64,000 nucleotides of DNA, taken from positions 248,001 to 312,000 of the forward strand of contig JALIZF010001510.1 in NCBI GenBank assembly GCA_029948255.1, read 5' to 3'. Origin of the DNA: Telmatactis stephensoni (Eukaryota > Cnidaria > Anthozoa > Actiniaria > Isophelliidae). Made by a program: the position numbers and the translations under genes. This document shows positions 10,521-21,156 of this stretch, piece after piece (position 1 is the stretch's first letter; each line of letters starts with the position of its first letter). Below the pieces are notes generated by a model. It was not told the DNA's origin. It made no database searches and saw only the letters and a list, made by a program, of their open reading frames with translations.

Positions 10521-13500
10521 ACAAACAAAAAACTAGTGAGCTGAGATTTGTATGTATAGAATATTAGAATATTGTTTCCCAATTAGTGCTTACGCTATAC
10601 AGTGGTTTTCCAGTTACTGTGAAAGAATAGGCTAACTAATCAGTAATTATAGTAGTAAACTCTCTGACTCTTTTGTTCTTTTCAAAAACAACTAATACAA
10701 ACTAAATAGTCTTTTTTCTATCACGCCAAAGAAAAATCACTTAGATTGTACTCTTATTTTGAAATATTACAGTTTCAATAGGCAAACAAATTATGCAAAT
10801 CAACTAAAGGATTTTTCATATCATTGATAAATATCTCAGGAGCAGTTGTCTGCTCTGTTTTGGCTCAAATTGTACTAACAAAACTTTTGATGACAGCTTG
10901 CCAATCCAAAGTGTTGCATTTACTTGGGTTACCAAAAATTGAAGAAACTCCTTTGCTGGTAGCCTGAGTGAGTGCAACATTTTGTGTCTATAGTTCAATG
11001 TGGTCTAGGGCTGCTTGCTGCTAATGTGCATGAAGACTAGAGTTGGGTCAGTCAGGAACATGTGGTTTTCAAAAGAGATTATATGAAGGAATTCCAGGGA
11101 GATCTTAAAACATTTCTATTGTGTAACACAAATGAATTCAACTGGCAACCTGTTTATGTTGTAAATGAACACAAGTTGTTCAAATCAAAGCAAAAGCTCC
11201 TGATTGCCACAAACAGCAGTAACGGCTGTTACTAAATGTAAGATCACAGGTATCCCAAACTCATTTTCTGCAGTCTTCAAACAATGGAGAAATTATAAGA
11301 CTTTCAGAAACTAAAGCGCATCTAAAAAATTTCACAGACGTCCTCTTCCTCGTGTCTGCAACATCTAATGATGTGATTGGATGAAGTTCGGTTATGTTGT
11401 ATGATGGAGTGCATACCACGCCAGGCTCAATCCTACCTGGGCACGAGTAAACGCACCATTGTGCGTCTAGTTTGTTTTACATAGATGGATTGTGTTTGGC
11501 CCAAGGTTCCCAAATGAGATAGGAATGTTCAGTGAATGTTTAGTAATTCACATCTTTTTTTAACTCAGTTGAGGACTGGCCAATCACTAGATCACATGAA
11601 AATTGTGTTGAAAGGTCTCACAAGGATTTTCAGGGTGACCGTAAAGGGGTACAGAATAAGCCAATGATTGAAATGGACTTTAAAAAAGTGATCCCTGATA
11701 CCCTTCATCTGCTTCTAAGAATAAGAGGAAAACTATTAAATCAGGTATGTTTTATACAGTATATACAGTACTGTAATAGGTTAATCTTACCAAAATGTAA
11801 TATGTACAAAATTCTTTTTCTTTGCTAATTTTTAAATTTCATTAAAAAACTCATTAATAATTCATAAGGCAAACACAATGAAAATCGCCACCGTGACGAG
11901 TGTTTTTATATCTGATAAAGATTCGGCCTAATTTGCATCAACTTTAACCTCGATTTTCTCCAAGATAAATGAAGATATTTTTGAATTTCTTTTAGAGAAC
12001 AACTCTAATATGTGTTGGAGTTTTTTAAGCCGTATAAAGAACTCGAGATCGTGTTTTATCGGTATAAAGATCCTCGCCTACGGCTCGGATCTTTATATCC
12101 GATAAAACACTCTCTCTCGTTCTTTATACTATACTTAATTTACAAAGGTTGCTTGTTGGGCCATTGAACAAAAAAGTACACAAAAAATGGAATATGCAAT
12201 GTCTGCAATAGGTAAATTGGATGTGTAGTTGCATTTACTTTGCCTTCTTTATTATAATAGCCTAATGTCTTACTGAGCAATAAAACTCAAATGGTCACAC
12301 AATTGCTCTACTTCTACTACTAGGGCCCTGACTATAATATTGCTAATAATAATAAGTAATTATTAATAAAGATTTAACAGGTGTCATTTCTGTTTTACCT
12401 TGAAATCAAAATGGCTAGTCTAACAAATATTTGTTTTGTGAGTACCGGTGAAGATAACACAATGTTCAGTGTACCCATACCAACCAATACTGTCAAGGAA
12501 ATATACTACAACCAATGACTACCCAAAAACATTTGATCCTATTCAGGATTAAGAATGTAAACATTTTTTTCTTTATATTGGGTCTCATTTATACAAACAA
12601 GTGAGGAAAAAATTAGTTTAAACTGTAAAATTGGTTGGTATAGTTGCACTTAAATTATTATAAAACAATGAATAATTGTACTGCACTACTTAAATATAAT
12701 AATAATATTTATTATAACATTGCATTTTAGGCGATGACCTTGAAACAGTAATCAATAAACTTGTGCTGAGCGATGTCTTAAAGAACATGACCGATAAAAG
12801 CAAGACAAGTTTAGACTGCCTCACAAAACAACAACTTGTGAGTGCATGCAAGAAATATGGACTTCGTTCAAATGGGAACAAAGATGTCTTGAGGGTGACA
12901 TTAAAAGAATACCTGAGCGAAAACAGTATTACATTTCAGGTAAATTTTAAGTTGTTTACACAAGAAATCAAACAAAAATGCAGACAAATATTAAAATTGT
13001 GTACTGTGACTTCAAAAGAGTAGATAATTAATACATAATTATTATTCTTTTTTGTGAAGGTGTCCACAATTCAGTCATATGAAGTGAAGTCTTTGGATGT
13101 TGATGCCCTGCAATCAGTCTGGAGGGACTTCGAAGTTCTGGCAGATGCAATGAAGGCAAATCCCGGCTCTCCCAAGTATTTGCAGCCAGGCAGCTTCAAA
13201 GCACATGCTCTCCAATGGGCAATGGCATTTAGAAGAGCTACATTTGATGAAGTGAGTTATGAATTGTATCATCTTGATGCATACTGCAAGGCTTCCCCAT
13301 CATAACTGCTCTTGCGAATGAAGATTTAGGTTGGCCCTGAATGTGTTCACAGCCAGAAACTGGTCCTCTTTTCACTGAAAGTAAATGGGGCATATTAAGT
13401 GGAATGATAGTTTATGTTGAAACATGATACTTATTTGTTTCATTTTTTTCAGGATGTCATCCCATATATTCATGGTGAGTGCAATAACCATGTTACAATA

Positions 13501-14047
13501 TCATTAATATCACCCTATAGCAAAAAATACAGCAACCAGAATAGTAAAAGATGTATTGCTTGCTTACTACAGAGTGATTGAAAAAATAGTACTAATGATA
13601 AACAAGAAGTGCTAGTAAAACAATAGAAAACAAATGATTTTTAGGTAATTAGTGCTATTTCATGCTTGTTTGTAATATTTATACTCTAATATAATATGTA
13701 TGTTTACTACATAAATTCATTTTTTTTTCAGTATTAGTGTATCATATACCACAATTCTTGGAAGCATACCAAACACTACATCACATCAACTGCCAGACAG
13801 TAGAAAAGAAAAACCACTTACAAAACAGAGCTTTTCACAGAGCAAGCCAGAAAGGCAGAAGGGATTCAAATTATGCTGTGCAGGTGCATATTCAGAAAAT
13901 TAACTAAATTAAACACTATCTGAAATTTATTGTTAGGTTTGCATAATCTCTCAACAGGTTATGGAAAAAGAAAACAGAAGAATGTTTGCAAGAATTGCAA
14001 ATCTGGAGAGAACAAAAAGAAAGTATACCAAAAAAAACAGCAATTGA
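7061..14047 (+). CDS. 13-exon RNase H-like transposase-type protein, 664 aa
   Basis: Exons traced by hand: 7061-7447, 7522-7629, 7957-8097, 8380-8605, 8786-8897, 9199-9314, 11569-11744, 12148-12211, 12731-12939, 13060-13251, 13453-13474, 13732-13883, 13958-14047. All introns are GT-AG and the phases join into one frame of 664 codons plus TGA. The donor of exon 1 (GAG|GTTCGT) is weak; a better GTAAGC 4 nt downstream breaks the frame. Layout: leucine-rich coiled coil (about 45-85), SGDGRK (Asp253), CADWKF (Asp330) followed by CLWC (Cys349, Cys352), DTLHLLLRI (about 407-415), a SAP-like segment (472-505) and a basic C-terminal tail. Two spaced Asp motifs followed by a Cys pair recall transposase-like uncharacterised proteins of cnidarians and sponges; a KDZ-type relation is possible. 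The intact frame and spliced structure suggest selection or recent activity. It could be a domesticated gene. The fold is my inference. Confidence 0.68.
9355..11470. mobile_element. Repeat insertion in intron 6 of the transposase-type gene
   Basis: The 2.25-kb intron between exons 6 and 7 is mostly one repeat block. Its left edge reads CTCGTGCCCAGGCC and its right edge reads CCTGGGCACGAG, then GTGCGTCTAG, the same terminal vocabulary as the foldback at 54983-57376. A (CAA)n run sits at about 10490-10520. A possible pol III B-box (GGTTCGAATCC, about 9529-9539) followed by an A-run hints at a tRNA-derived SINE at the left. No coding sequence is convincing. Confidence 0.5.
11890..12135. repeat. 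Hairpin repeat (MITE-like) in intron 7
   Basis: The sequence contains paired inverted segments. The clearest are GTTTTATCGGTATAAAGATC and GATCTTTATATCCGATAAAAC around a CTCGCCTACGGCTCG loop (about 12051-12110). It lies just before the 64-nt exon 8, whose acceptor is at 12147. No TSD was resolved. Confidence 0.4.
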
Positions 14048-14278
14048 AATGACAGTTACAAATACCTATGGCCACATTCTAATATTTATTTACATATTTA
14101 ACTATACAACTTGTAAATATTATTAAGCAAGAAAATTATATTTTTATCAATATTTTTACTAATTATTGTAAGTACATGTGTACATATACTGAAAAAAATT
14201 GATCAAGAAAGGACCAAACACTAAATATTATTTATTAAATTTCAATGGTACAATTGTAAACACAAGCACATGCTTTTA

Positions 14279-14611
14279 TAGTGCATTTCAGGTCTGTGAA
14301 ATAAGATCACATTTTCATGTATTTATGCCATTTAGTTGCTATTTAGTCACTATCACTGAGCCAGAACTTTCTTGTAATAGCAATACACTGGAGACATCCA
14401 ATACTCAAGAGAATTGAGTCAAATGACTTTGCATAATAGCTTTTAATTACTTCAAATGAACCTTAATTGTGTCTTTCATTCAAACAGACTTTCTACATAT
14501 CCAGTGTATTGCTATTATAAGAAAGTTGTGGTTCAATGCTAGTGACTAAATAGCAATTAAAGAGGCACAAATAATTTGATCTTAATTCACAGACATATGA
14601 AATGCACTCTA
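14279..14611. mobile_element. 333-bp MITE, TA-flanked
   Basis: The left end TAGTGCATTTCA and the right end TGAAATGCACTCTA are inverted copies. Inner parts pair through motifs such as GCTATTTAGTCACTA and AGCAATACACTGGA. It is related in order and sequence to the 1.5-kb element at 26438-27937, and TA at both ends fits a Tc1/mariner-like duplication. It lies just 3' of the 13-exon gene. Confidence 0.6.
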
Positions 14612-14978
14612 GTTGGTTGATTTTAAAGAATTACTAATTGATCTATTTAAACTTTACAACTCAGTGTAAATATTGTCAAGCAAGAAAATTATATTGAGTT
14701 ATACAATATTGTAAATACTGTACCAATGCTGCTATTGAGTTGATGTAAAGAATTATTAATTAATATTTCAAGCAAGAAAATGATATTTTAACATTGTCTT
14801 CAAAGTAATTAAGTCAATAAACATCCATTCATTCATCCATACTTAAGCAATAATATAAACAAAAGTTCATCAAGAAATACATGTAATGACGGAAATGGAA
14901 AGAAAGACGAGGGACTCGTAAAATAACAATTGAACATCTAATTGAAATGCATGATTTATATAGAGTTCAATGACTTAC
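14612..14978. other. Intergenic or intronic AT-rich sequence
   Basis: This stretch separates the two convergent genes. It must contain the first intron of the chromodomain gene, since that gene's exon 1 ends in a donor at 14978. No second exon is recognised here. Short (CATTCATC)-like runs occur near 14823. Confidence 0.4.
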
Positions 14979-15782
14979 CTTTCCTTTGTTGGTTAACATA
15001 TTCCTCCTCCTTTTCTTAAAACTTAATTCGAGGTAAGACAGTGGAGGTAACCTCGTTTCTTTTGGTGCACATATACTCGGACGTAGCGCTTCATTTTCCT
15101 CAGTGTATGTACAGCGAGGGCATGAGCTGTGGTCATAATTGACCCGCAGCTCATACCCCCACGATACATACACTTTGGAGGTGGGATCCACCTCGCAGAC
15201 AGTAGAGCTGTCCCCAAATTGCCGTGCTACCGAGTCAGTGCCAAACACTGAAGCAATCTCAGCAGCAGTGCACGCGAACTTGACATTCCTGTTACCAGAA
15301 AAGTCAAGTTCGCGTTCTTCCTTGAGAGGAAAAGTCCCTTTTAAAAAGAAAGTCGAAAAGGCTTTCTTTGTAAAAGGAACTTTTGTACGTACTCTACGAG
15401 AAAGACCCACGTCGTTCTCGGGAGTGCGCCTGAATTGTAACTCGTCAAACACAGCTAGTTTGACGAGCCACAATTCCCGATCGTCATCGCTAACAATCGG
15501 AAGCTCTTCCCTGGCAATGGCACTGCTGCTGGGATTACCAGCATTCACTGCTAGATAGCAGGACAATTCGGGGTTGTCTGCAAGGCAGACCCACGAGTTC
15601 TCGTCTTCGCTGAAGCCTTTCCATTTAACAAGAACCTGTCCATCTCTCTCCTCTAAAACCTCCTCCACCTCCCACAGCTTCTCCCTTTTCTGTACTTTCT
15701 TCACTTCTTTGACTTCTTTCTGTTCCTCCAATTCAAAATCTTCAAACTTTTGAGGCCGCTTTCTTTGGCGCCTTTCCGCCAT
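14979..15782 (-). CDS. Chromodomain protein, first coding exon (268 codons)
   Basis: Read on -, the exon starts at ATG 15782 in the context AAAGATGGCGGAA. An upstream in-frame ATG exists at 15845, but its context and residues look untranslated. The exon ends at 14979 with a good donor (GGAAAG|GTAAGT), so the gene continues leftward; later exons were not found. Residues 1-35 are very basic and acidic in alternation. Residues about 36-66 form a chromodomain core: a WEVEEVL strand, LVKWKGF and ENSWV. The cage aromatics are partly visible (W37, W54, W64). The rest is unrecognised, with a Cys pair in a CPRC motif and a basic KKRRR stretch near the exon end that could be a nuclear signal. Chromodomains bind methylated histone tails and also occur in retroelement integrases; nothing else here looks like integrase. 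It is convergent with the 13-exon gene inside the same insertion. Confidence 0.72.
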
Positions 15783-15924
15783 CTTTGATCCTATATGGCC
15801 GACACTCAGGGCAAAGGCGCACAATCCAAATATGGAATTGATCATACCATATTAGGAATACGCCTTCTCTTCATGAACTTCGACAACAATGTATTACGCA
15901 AAGTTTGATATGGATGACGAAACC

Positions 15925-16050
15925 ATACAATACAATACAATACAAACTTTATTGTCATTCCAATAAATGGCTTTTCAATGCCAATTCAATTTTATCATTC
16001 ATCAATAAAATTGAAAGTTGAAAGTTGATTGAATGATGACGGTTTTTATA
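15925..16050 (-). mobile_element. Inverted LINE/SINE 3' tail fragment
   Basis: Read on -, the segment gives GGAATGACAATAAAGTTTGT followed by four TATTG-type units, a typical AATAAA-plus-short-tandem tail of a non-LTR element. The unit matches the pentanucleotide of the synthetase intron arrays, suggesting those arrays grew from similar tails. Confidence 0.5.
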
Positions 16051-16082
16051 TACAAAGAAACTAAAGTATAGCTTCACTGTTT

Positions 16083-16115
16083 ACTCTTTCAGAATCTACA
16101 AGTCATTGCCACAAA
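16083..16115 (+). promoter_or_regulatory. Splice acceptor and 5' leader of synthetase copy 2
   Basis: The polypyrimidine-AG sequence TTACTCTTTCAG ends at 16092, then AATCTACAAGTCATTG leads to ATG 16116. The same acceptor and leader precede copies 3, 5 and 6, so the coding exon is preceded by a 5' UTR intron. The upstream non-coding exon was not identified. Confidence 0.7.
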
Positions 16116-18809
16116 ATGAGTTATCTTCACAAACCCCATTCTAAACCCTTAGAACACAGGACACCATTCCAACTTCTACACGCACATGTTGACGCCCATC
16201 CTGACAAAGAAGCCTTTGTCTTCCGTGATGAAAAGATGAACAGAGTGTCTCTCACCTTCCAAGAATATGAGATGAAGTCCCGATTCCTCGCTGCTGCCTT
16301 GCTCGAGATAGGTCTGGGACGAGGGGATAGAGTTCTTGTAATGTTACCAACGAATATTGAGTTTGTCCTCTTTCACATGGCTCTAAACAGGATTGGCGCC
16401 ATTTTTGTTGCCTCTGGAGAAGATGCCTTCCCAAATATCAAAAACCTGGCTTGCGTGATTGCTCGGACTGAATCCATTACGCCTAACCACCATCAAGCAA
16501 TGAAGACTACCCAAGCCTTTCTTGAGGGAAATAAGCTGAAAGCGGCGGTGGCGGTCAGCCCTAGTACTGGTCCATTGGATCATGATAAGGTTTACCTCTA
16601 TGAAAAGCTCTTACAAATGGGCCAGACCAACCCTGACTGTTATAACGTAGTACAAAGAGCTGAAGCTGCCGTCCAGATGGATGATGCAGCGTTTGTTCTG
16701 TTCACATCGGGAACCACCTCCACCCCTAAACCAATCCAGTATACAAACCATGGGTTCATCAATGCAGCAATTGATGAAACGGTGACTTTTGACAAAGAAA
16801 CGATTTTTTTCGCCGATTCGCCTTTTGACTGGGTAACCGGATTATGCCTGGGTATTGGCGGTGTCATAGCAAAAGGCTCAACCTTTGTGTCTTTTCCTCC
16901 CAAACTTGCATTTCAAGGAGGAATGGTACAAATTATCATGAAAACCATCGTGGAAGAAAGCTGTACCCAAGCATTCTTCGCGTCTTACTTTCTTCACGAC
17001 ATGACGACGTGTAATGAAATTGTTGACATGGATCTGAGTAAGCTGAAATTTGTTCACACTGGTGGTCAGCCAACTGCAGTCGCTCTTCTAAAGAAAATCT
17101 TCCTACTTTTGCCTCAGTTGACGATCATTGATGGCTATGGATCAACAGAGGTGGTCCTAGCATGTAGCCAACAGTTTACAAAGAATAATATTGATACGTC
17201 TGAGTATGGAGTATTGGATGTTATGGATGGTTTGGAATTGAAGATAGTAGATGAGGAGGGACAGATTGTACCACTTAATACCAAAGGTATGAAACGACTT
17301 AAGGTGATCACCCATTGAGGACAGATTTTTATAGGTGTCGATTGTTTTGAATCATTTGATAGATTTCCTAAGGGTTCTGTAGGTTCTGAAGCGGTTATTA
17401 TAGGTAGCATGTACCTAACTTTCTGTTTCATCAGTTTCCATGTTATTATGAAATAAGTAATTGTGGTACTAAATAATATATATTAGCGCGTAGATTCGCT
17501 ATAAGTCGCGCTGTGATTGGCTAGAAAACTATGAACTATTTCCCATGTGCGGGTCCGCAAACATTATCTTCGTCATCGTATCGTCCAATTCACATTGTTG
17601 GTTTTCAAGATGGCGACATATAAAACCCACACTTTGAATGGCTGAAAAAAGTATGAACTATTTCGACATGGGCTGCATGGCTCCGGTTTTAACTTTCTAG
17701 GCTCGGATATTTATTAGACAACAGAAAGCCGCTTGTCCATCGCGTTATAGACGCACTTGAGAAAAGATATAGAACTCGTAACGGACTAGAGTCCCACTCG
17801 GCTTCGCCTCGTGCCGCTTACGTTTATTAATCGTTCTTTGTATTTTCTCTGGTGCGTCTATAACGCCATGGGCGTGCGGTTTTTTTTGCCTAATTGCAAT
17901 AAATATATTGTATTGTATTGTATTGTATTGTATTGTATTGTATTGTATTGTATTGTATTGTATTGTATTGTATTGTATTGTATTGTATTGTATTGTATTG
18001 TATTGTATTGTATTGTATTGTATTGTATTGTATTGTATTGTATTGTATTGTATTGTATTGTATTGTATTGTATTGTATTGTATTGTATTGTATTGTATTG
18101 TATTGTATTGTATTGTATTGTATTGTATTGTATTGTATTGTATTGTATTGTATTGTATTGTATTGTATTGTATTGTATTGTATTGTATTGTATTGTATTG
18201 TATTGTATTGTATTGTATTGTATTGTATTGTATTGTATTGTATTGTATTACGACATCGGGAGTTGCTCATAGCGTTACTTTGTCTGTCTTCCTCTCACAG
18301 GTGAACTGTGTGCACGATCAGCCTGGGTCTCGTTTTCTAACTGGGACTTGATGCTAATCGACGATAAGCCAACCACAGGTCTTGGAAAGAATGGCTGGCA
18401 CTTCTCAAAGGACGCAGCCTCTCTTGATGAAAATGGAAAGCTCAGACTTCATGGCAGAATGGATGACATGATCAAATGCGGCACTGAATCTATCTCCCCT
18501 TATGGCATTGAAGACCTTCTGTTGGAACACCCAGTTATCAAGAGTGTATGCGTTGTGGGTGTTCCTGATCAGCGGTTGTTCGAAAAATTATGTGCGTGTA
18601 TCATCCTGAAGGAAGATAAGCAAAGCAATCAAGAGCATCTTGAAAAAGAGATCGACGATTGGTGTACAGAGAAGTGTAAGAGGACGACAAGAGGGTCACT
18701 ATGGAAACCACGTCATTATGTTTTTGCTGATAGTTTTCCACTTACCAGAACTGGTAAGTTAAGTAGAAGGCTGGTTCGAGAAATGGTCGTCAAAGAACTG
18801 GGACTCTGA
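16116..18809 (+). CDS. ANL-superfamily acyl-CoA synthetase/ligase, copy 2 (intact)
   Basis: Exons 16116-17286 and 18301-18809 join in phase 1 to give 559 aa. ANL enzymes activate a carboxylate with ATP to an acyl-AMP, usually then transferring it to CoA. Motifs: P-loop LFTSGTTSTPKP (residues about 195-206), GYGSTE (340-345), GWHFSKDAASLDENG with the ribose-binding Asp (422-436), hinge and lid GRMDDMIK (442-449), and TRTGKLSRR with catalytic Lys543. The P-loop has Ser and Pro where many family members have Gly (TSGTTGxPKG). The length fits medium-chain or ACSF2-like members. No signal peptide, membrane segment or C-terminal SKL is seen, so a cytosolic enzyme is likely. The substrate cannot be read from sequence. 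Only copies 2 and 3 are intact in the window. The direct frame ends 31 nt past the exon-1 donor, as in each copy. Confidence 0.88.
17287..17905 (+). other. Intron of copy 2, 5' part
   Basis: This is intron sequence without genes. About 330 bp of it (from about 17545) is shared with copy 4 (39950-40320) but absent from copies 1 and 3. It ends in TTGCAATAAATATATTG, an AATAAA-like signal directly before the pentanucleotide array, which looks like the end of a non-LTR element. Confidence 0.5.
17906..18250 (+). repeat. (TATTG)69 microsatellite in the intron of copy 2
   Basis: The array is 345 bp of perfect TATTG units. It gives open frames on both strands that are purely repeat-derived. The exon-2 acceptor follows 50 bp later. 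Confidence 0.98.
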
Positions 18810-21136
18810 ACAATGTTCTTGACTATTTGGCCATTAATATCTGTAATATGGATAACTATATATTATCACCATTACTTATTTAGTAATTTACGTAGGGACT
18901 GCTCATTATTTATGCTAGGGGACGGGCTGAAGGACAAAAATTGAAAAATATAAAACAATTCACTGCCCCCCTCTCCAACCATTTTCCTCGAGTTCTTATA
19001 AAGGAGTTCAAACTTTTGTATTAATTTCTTTACTATTAAACGAAATATTAAACTTTTTGACACACTGGTTTTTCCAATCATCCAGCTGTATGGGAGCGTG
19101 ATTTTAGGGATCAAAACCAAAAATGCTTATCATCAAGAGACCGACGGGAACTTCTTCATATGAACTTCTAAAATGGCAAAAGTTTTCTGTCAATTCAAAA
19201 GAAAGTATATTTTGAGGACTACCTAAGTCATGTCACTAAGCCTAGTGATGATGTTGTTGTTGATGATGATGATAATGATGATGATGATGGTAGTGGGGAA
19301 CATGATGGTGATGAATATAGTGACAATGGAGATGATAAGAAACGATGACATGCCCATTAGTAATGACTGCTGTGACATGTTTATAACTATGATATTATAA
19401 ATATGTATTTTGTTTATTTTATTGCTCTTTAGGAAAAGAAAAATACTCCTCTCTAAACTCTCATTATTGTCTTACATTCTTTATTAGTTTTTCAAGACCG
19501 ACATGTAATTTCAATACCCCTACTTCCTTCTGTCCAATTTTTTTATGCTCCCCTTCATTTCCCTTCAGCCTCAGATACAAATAGTGAACAGTACATTCGA
19601 TCTACTTTTGGCTTAGATAGCATTTTTTTATAATTCCTTATTTCGTTTAATTCTCTTTATTTTTTTCTTCTTCTCGTATTAACGCATAATTTAGGAGGGC
19701 TTAATGTAAAATGCTGGGCAACCAGTACATGTCAGTCAGTTAAATAAAGTTATCATTAGCATTATTGTTATTAACATTCCAAACCAAACCAGACCCAACC
19801 CACCTAACCCAAGCCAACCCAAACCAACCCAAACCAAATAAATAATTAAACAGCCGCAAAGAATTCAGTCGTCCAGTTCGTGACGATGGTTATCTTTTGT
19901 TATTATTTTTGTTATTCGTTTGTCTTTTCACTCTTCCAAGACCTTTAGCCAAGTATTTGTATTTCTGTGAGTATTTTGGTTTTTTGTTTGTTTGTTTGTG
20001 CTTCTTAGCTTGACGAGTTTTTCTTCCTCAAAGGATTTTCGAGTCCAGTCCTCCTCCTCCTCATTATCATTATTACAGAAATTCTTCGTCACAGGGACAT
20101 TGCACATCACGTCAATGGGCCCAGAGTCTAGACGTCCACTGTCCACTCCATATTCAATTTTAGCTTGTGTCATGCATGACCTCTCGTGTTTTATTATTGG
20201 AAAACCGCCACTATTGTTTATTGCAGCGTCTTAAGACTCATCAATAACTTAGTGATCAGGTAGGACATCCTTTCTACATACTGGTAGCGGTTTATTTGCT
20301 AACATTTTGACAAAGTCTCCGAAGATAAGTCAAAGACCCCTGATAAACGAAGACGCCAATTTCAAGGTAGTTTTTACATGCATTTTTGGTCACCATTTTG
20401 AAAACACTAACCACAGTGTCTCGTTCCACTCCAATGTCTCGTGACGCAACTAATGTGTATGACGGAGAATTTCTTCTTTCCTGTAGATGTGTTATGTGAT
20501 CCTGAGAATGGTCAAACTGCACTAAAATATGACTTCTTTGAAATGCAACATATACAATTAATACATTTAATACAGATTAAACCTGCATAGGTCGCTTTGC
20601 TTGCAGAATATACCAAATGTTTAATAGTCAAGTTACGAAATATGCTTCACTTGCCACATACAAAGGATCTATAACGAGGTTATGTGCTAAAACTTTTGTC
20701 TTGTTGCGAATGACTGAGCTTTATGCACGTAGCCTTGTCTTGATACTTTTGTAAGTGTATCCCGGAAGTCGGCTGTTCGTCTATTGACCTTTTTGGAATC
20801 TGCTCAAACACAAAATCCATGCACTTTCATTAGTTTTGAACCCTTCGCCTCCACGGACTCATACTTTCCGAAACTGAAACGAACAGCGGCAGAAAACAAA
20901 TGAAATCAAAACAACGGTTTAACGTTAGTATTAGGTACCAATTGGCCGTATACAAGCTAGAAAACAAAGAAACTATATATAATGTAGGACGAATATAAAA
21001 ATTCTATCGGGGATTGGGGGAGGGGGCTAGTTAGGCAACAACGATATGTGAATAGAGAGGAATAAATAATCCAAGTGAAAACAATAGATAGCGTGGAACA
21101 AAGTAAAGTATAGTTTTCACTGTTTACTCTTTCAGA
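18810..21136 (+). other. Intergenic duplication unit between copies 2 and 3
   Basis: No gene is seen. It matches 1903-3100 plus 5622-6595 and lacks transposon A, so it serves as the near-unfilled reference. It contains a GATGAT/GTTGTT microsatellite (about 19245-19290), a degenerate CCAAA-rich run (about 19778-19830) and, at the right end, the presumed promoter and leader region of copy 3. Confidence 0.7.
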
Positions 21137-21156
21137 ATCTACAAGTCATTGTCACA

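Larger units (their letters stand above)
6600..16055. mobile_element. ~9.4-kb insertion carrying two convergent genes
   Basis: In copies 3 and 6, GAAAACAATAGATGGCG-like sequence runs straight into AAACTAAAGTATAG and the splice acceptor. Before copy 2 the same two halves are separated: the left half stops near 6595 and the right half resumes near 16057. The intervening DNA holds the 13-exon transposase-type gene, a chromodomain gene on -, a MITE and an inverted LINE/SINE tail. Boundaries are approximate. I could not identify a clean target duplication or long TIR, so it may be one large element or several successive insertions. Confidence 0.55.

Noticed and set aside
15139..15558. Open frame on + opposite the chromodomain exon
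   Set aside because: Antisense shadow; the - strand has the chromodomain, start context and splice donor.
17811..18351. Long open frames (YCIVL)n and (QYNTI)n on both strands
   Set aside because: They are forced by the stop-free TATTG array; no composition or motif outside the repeat.
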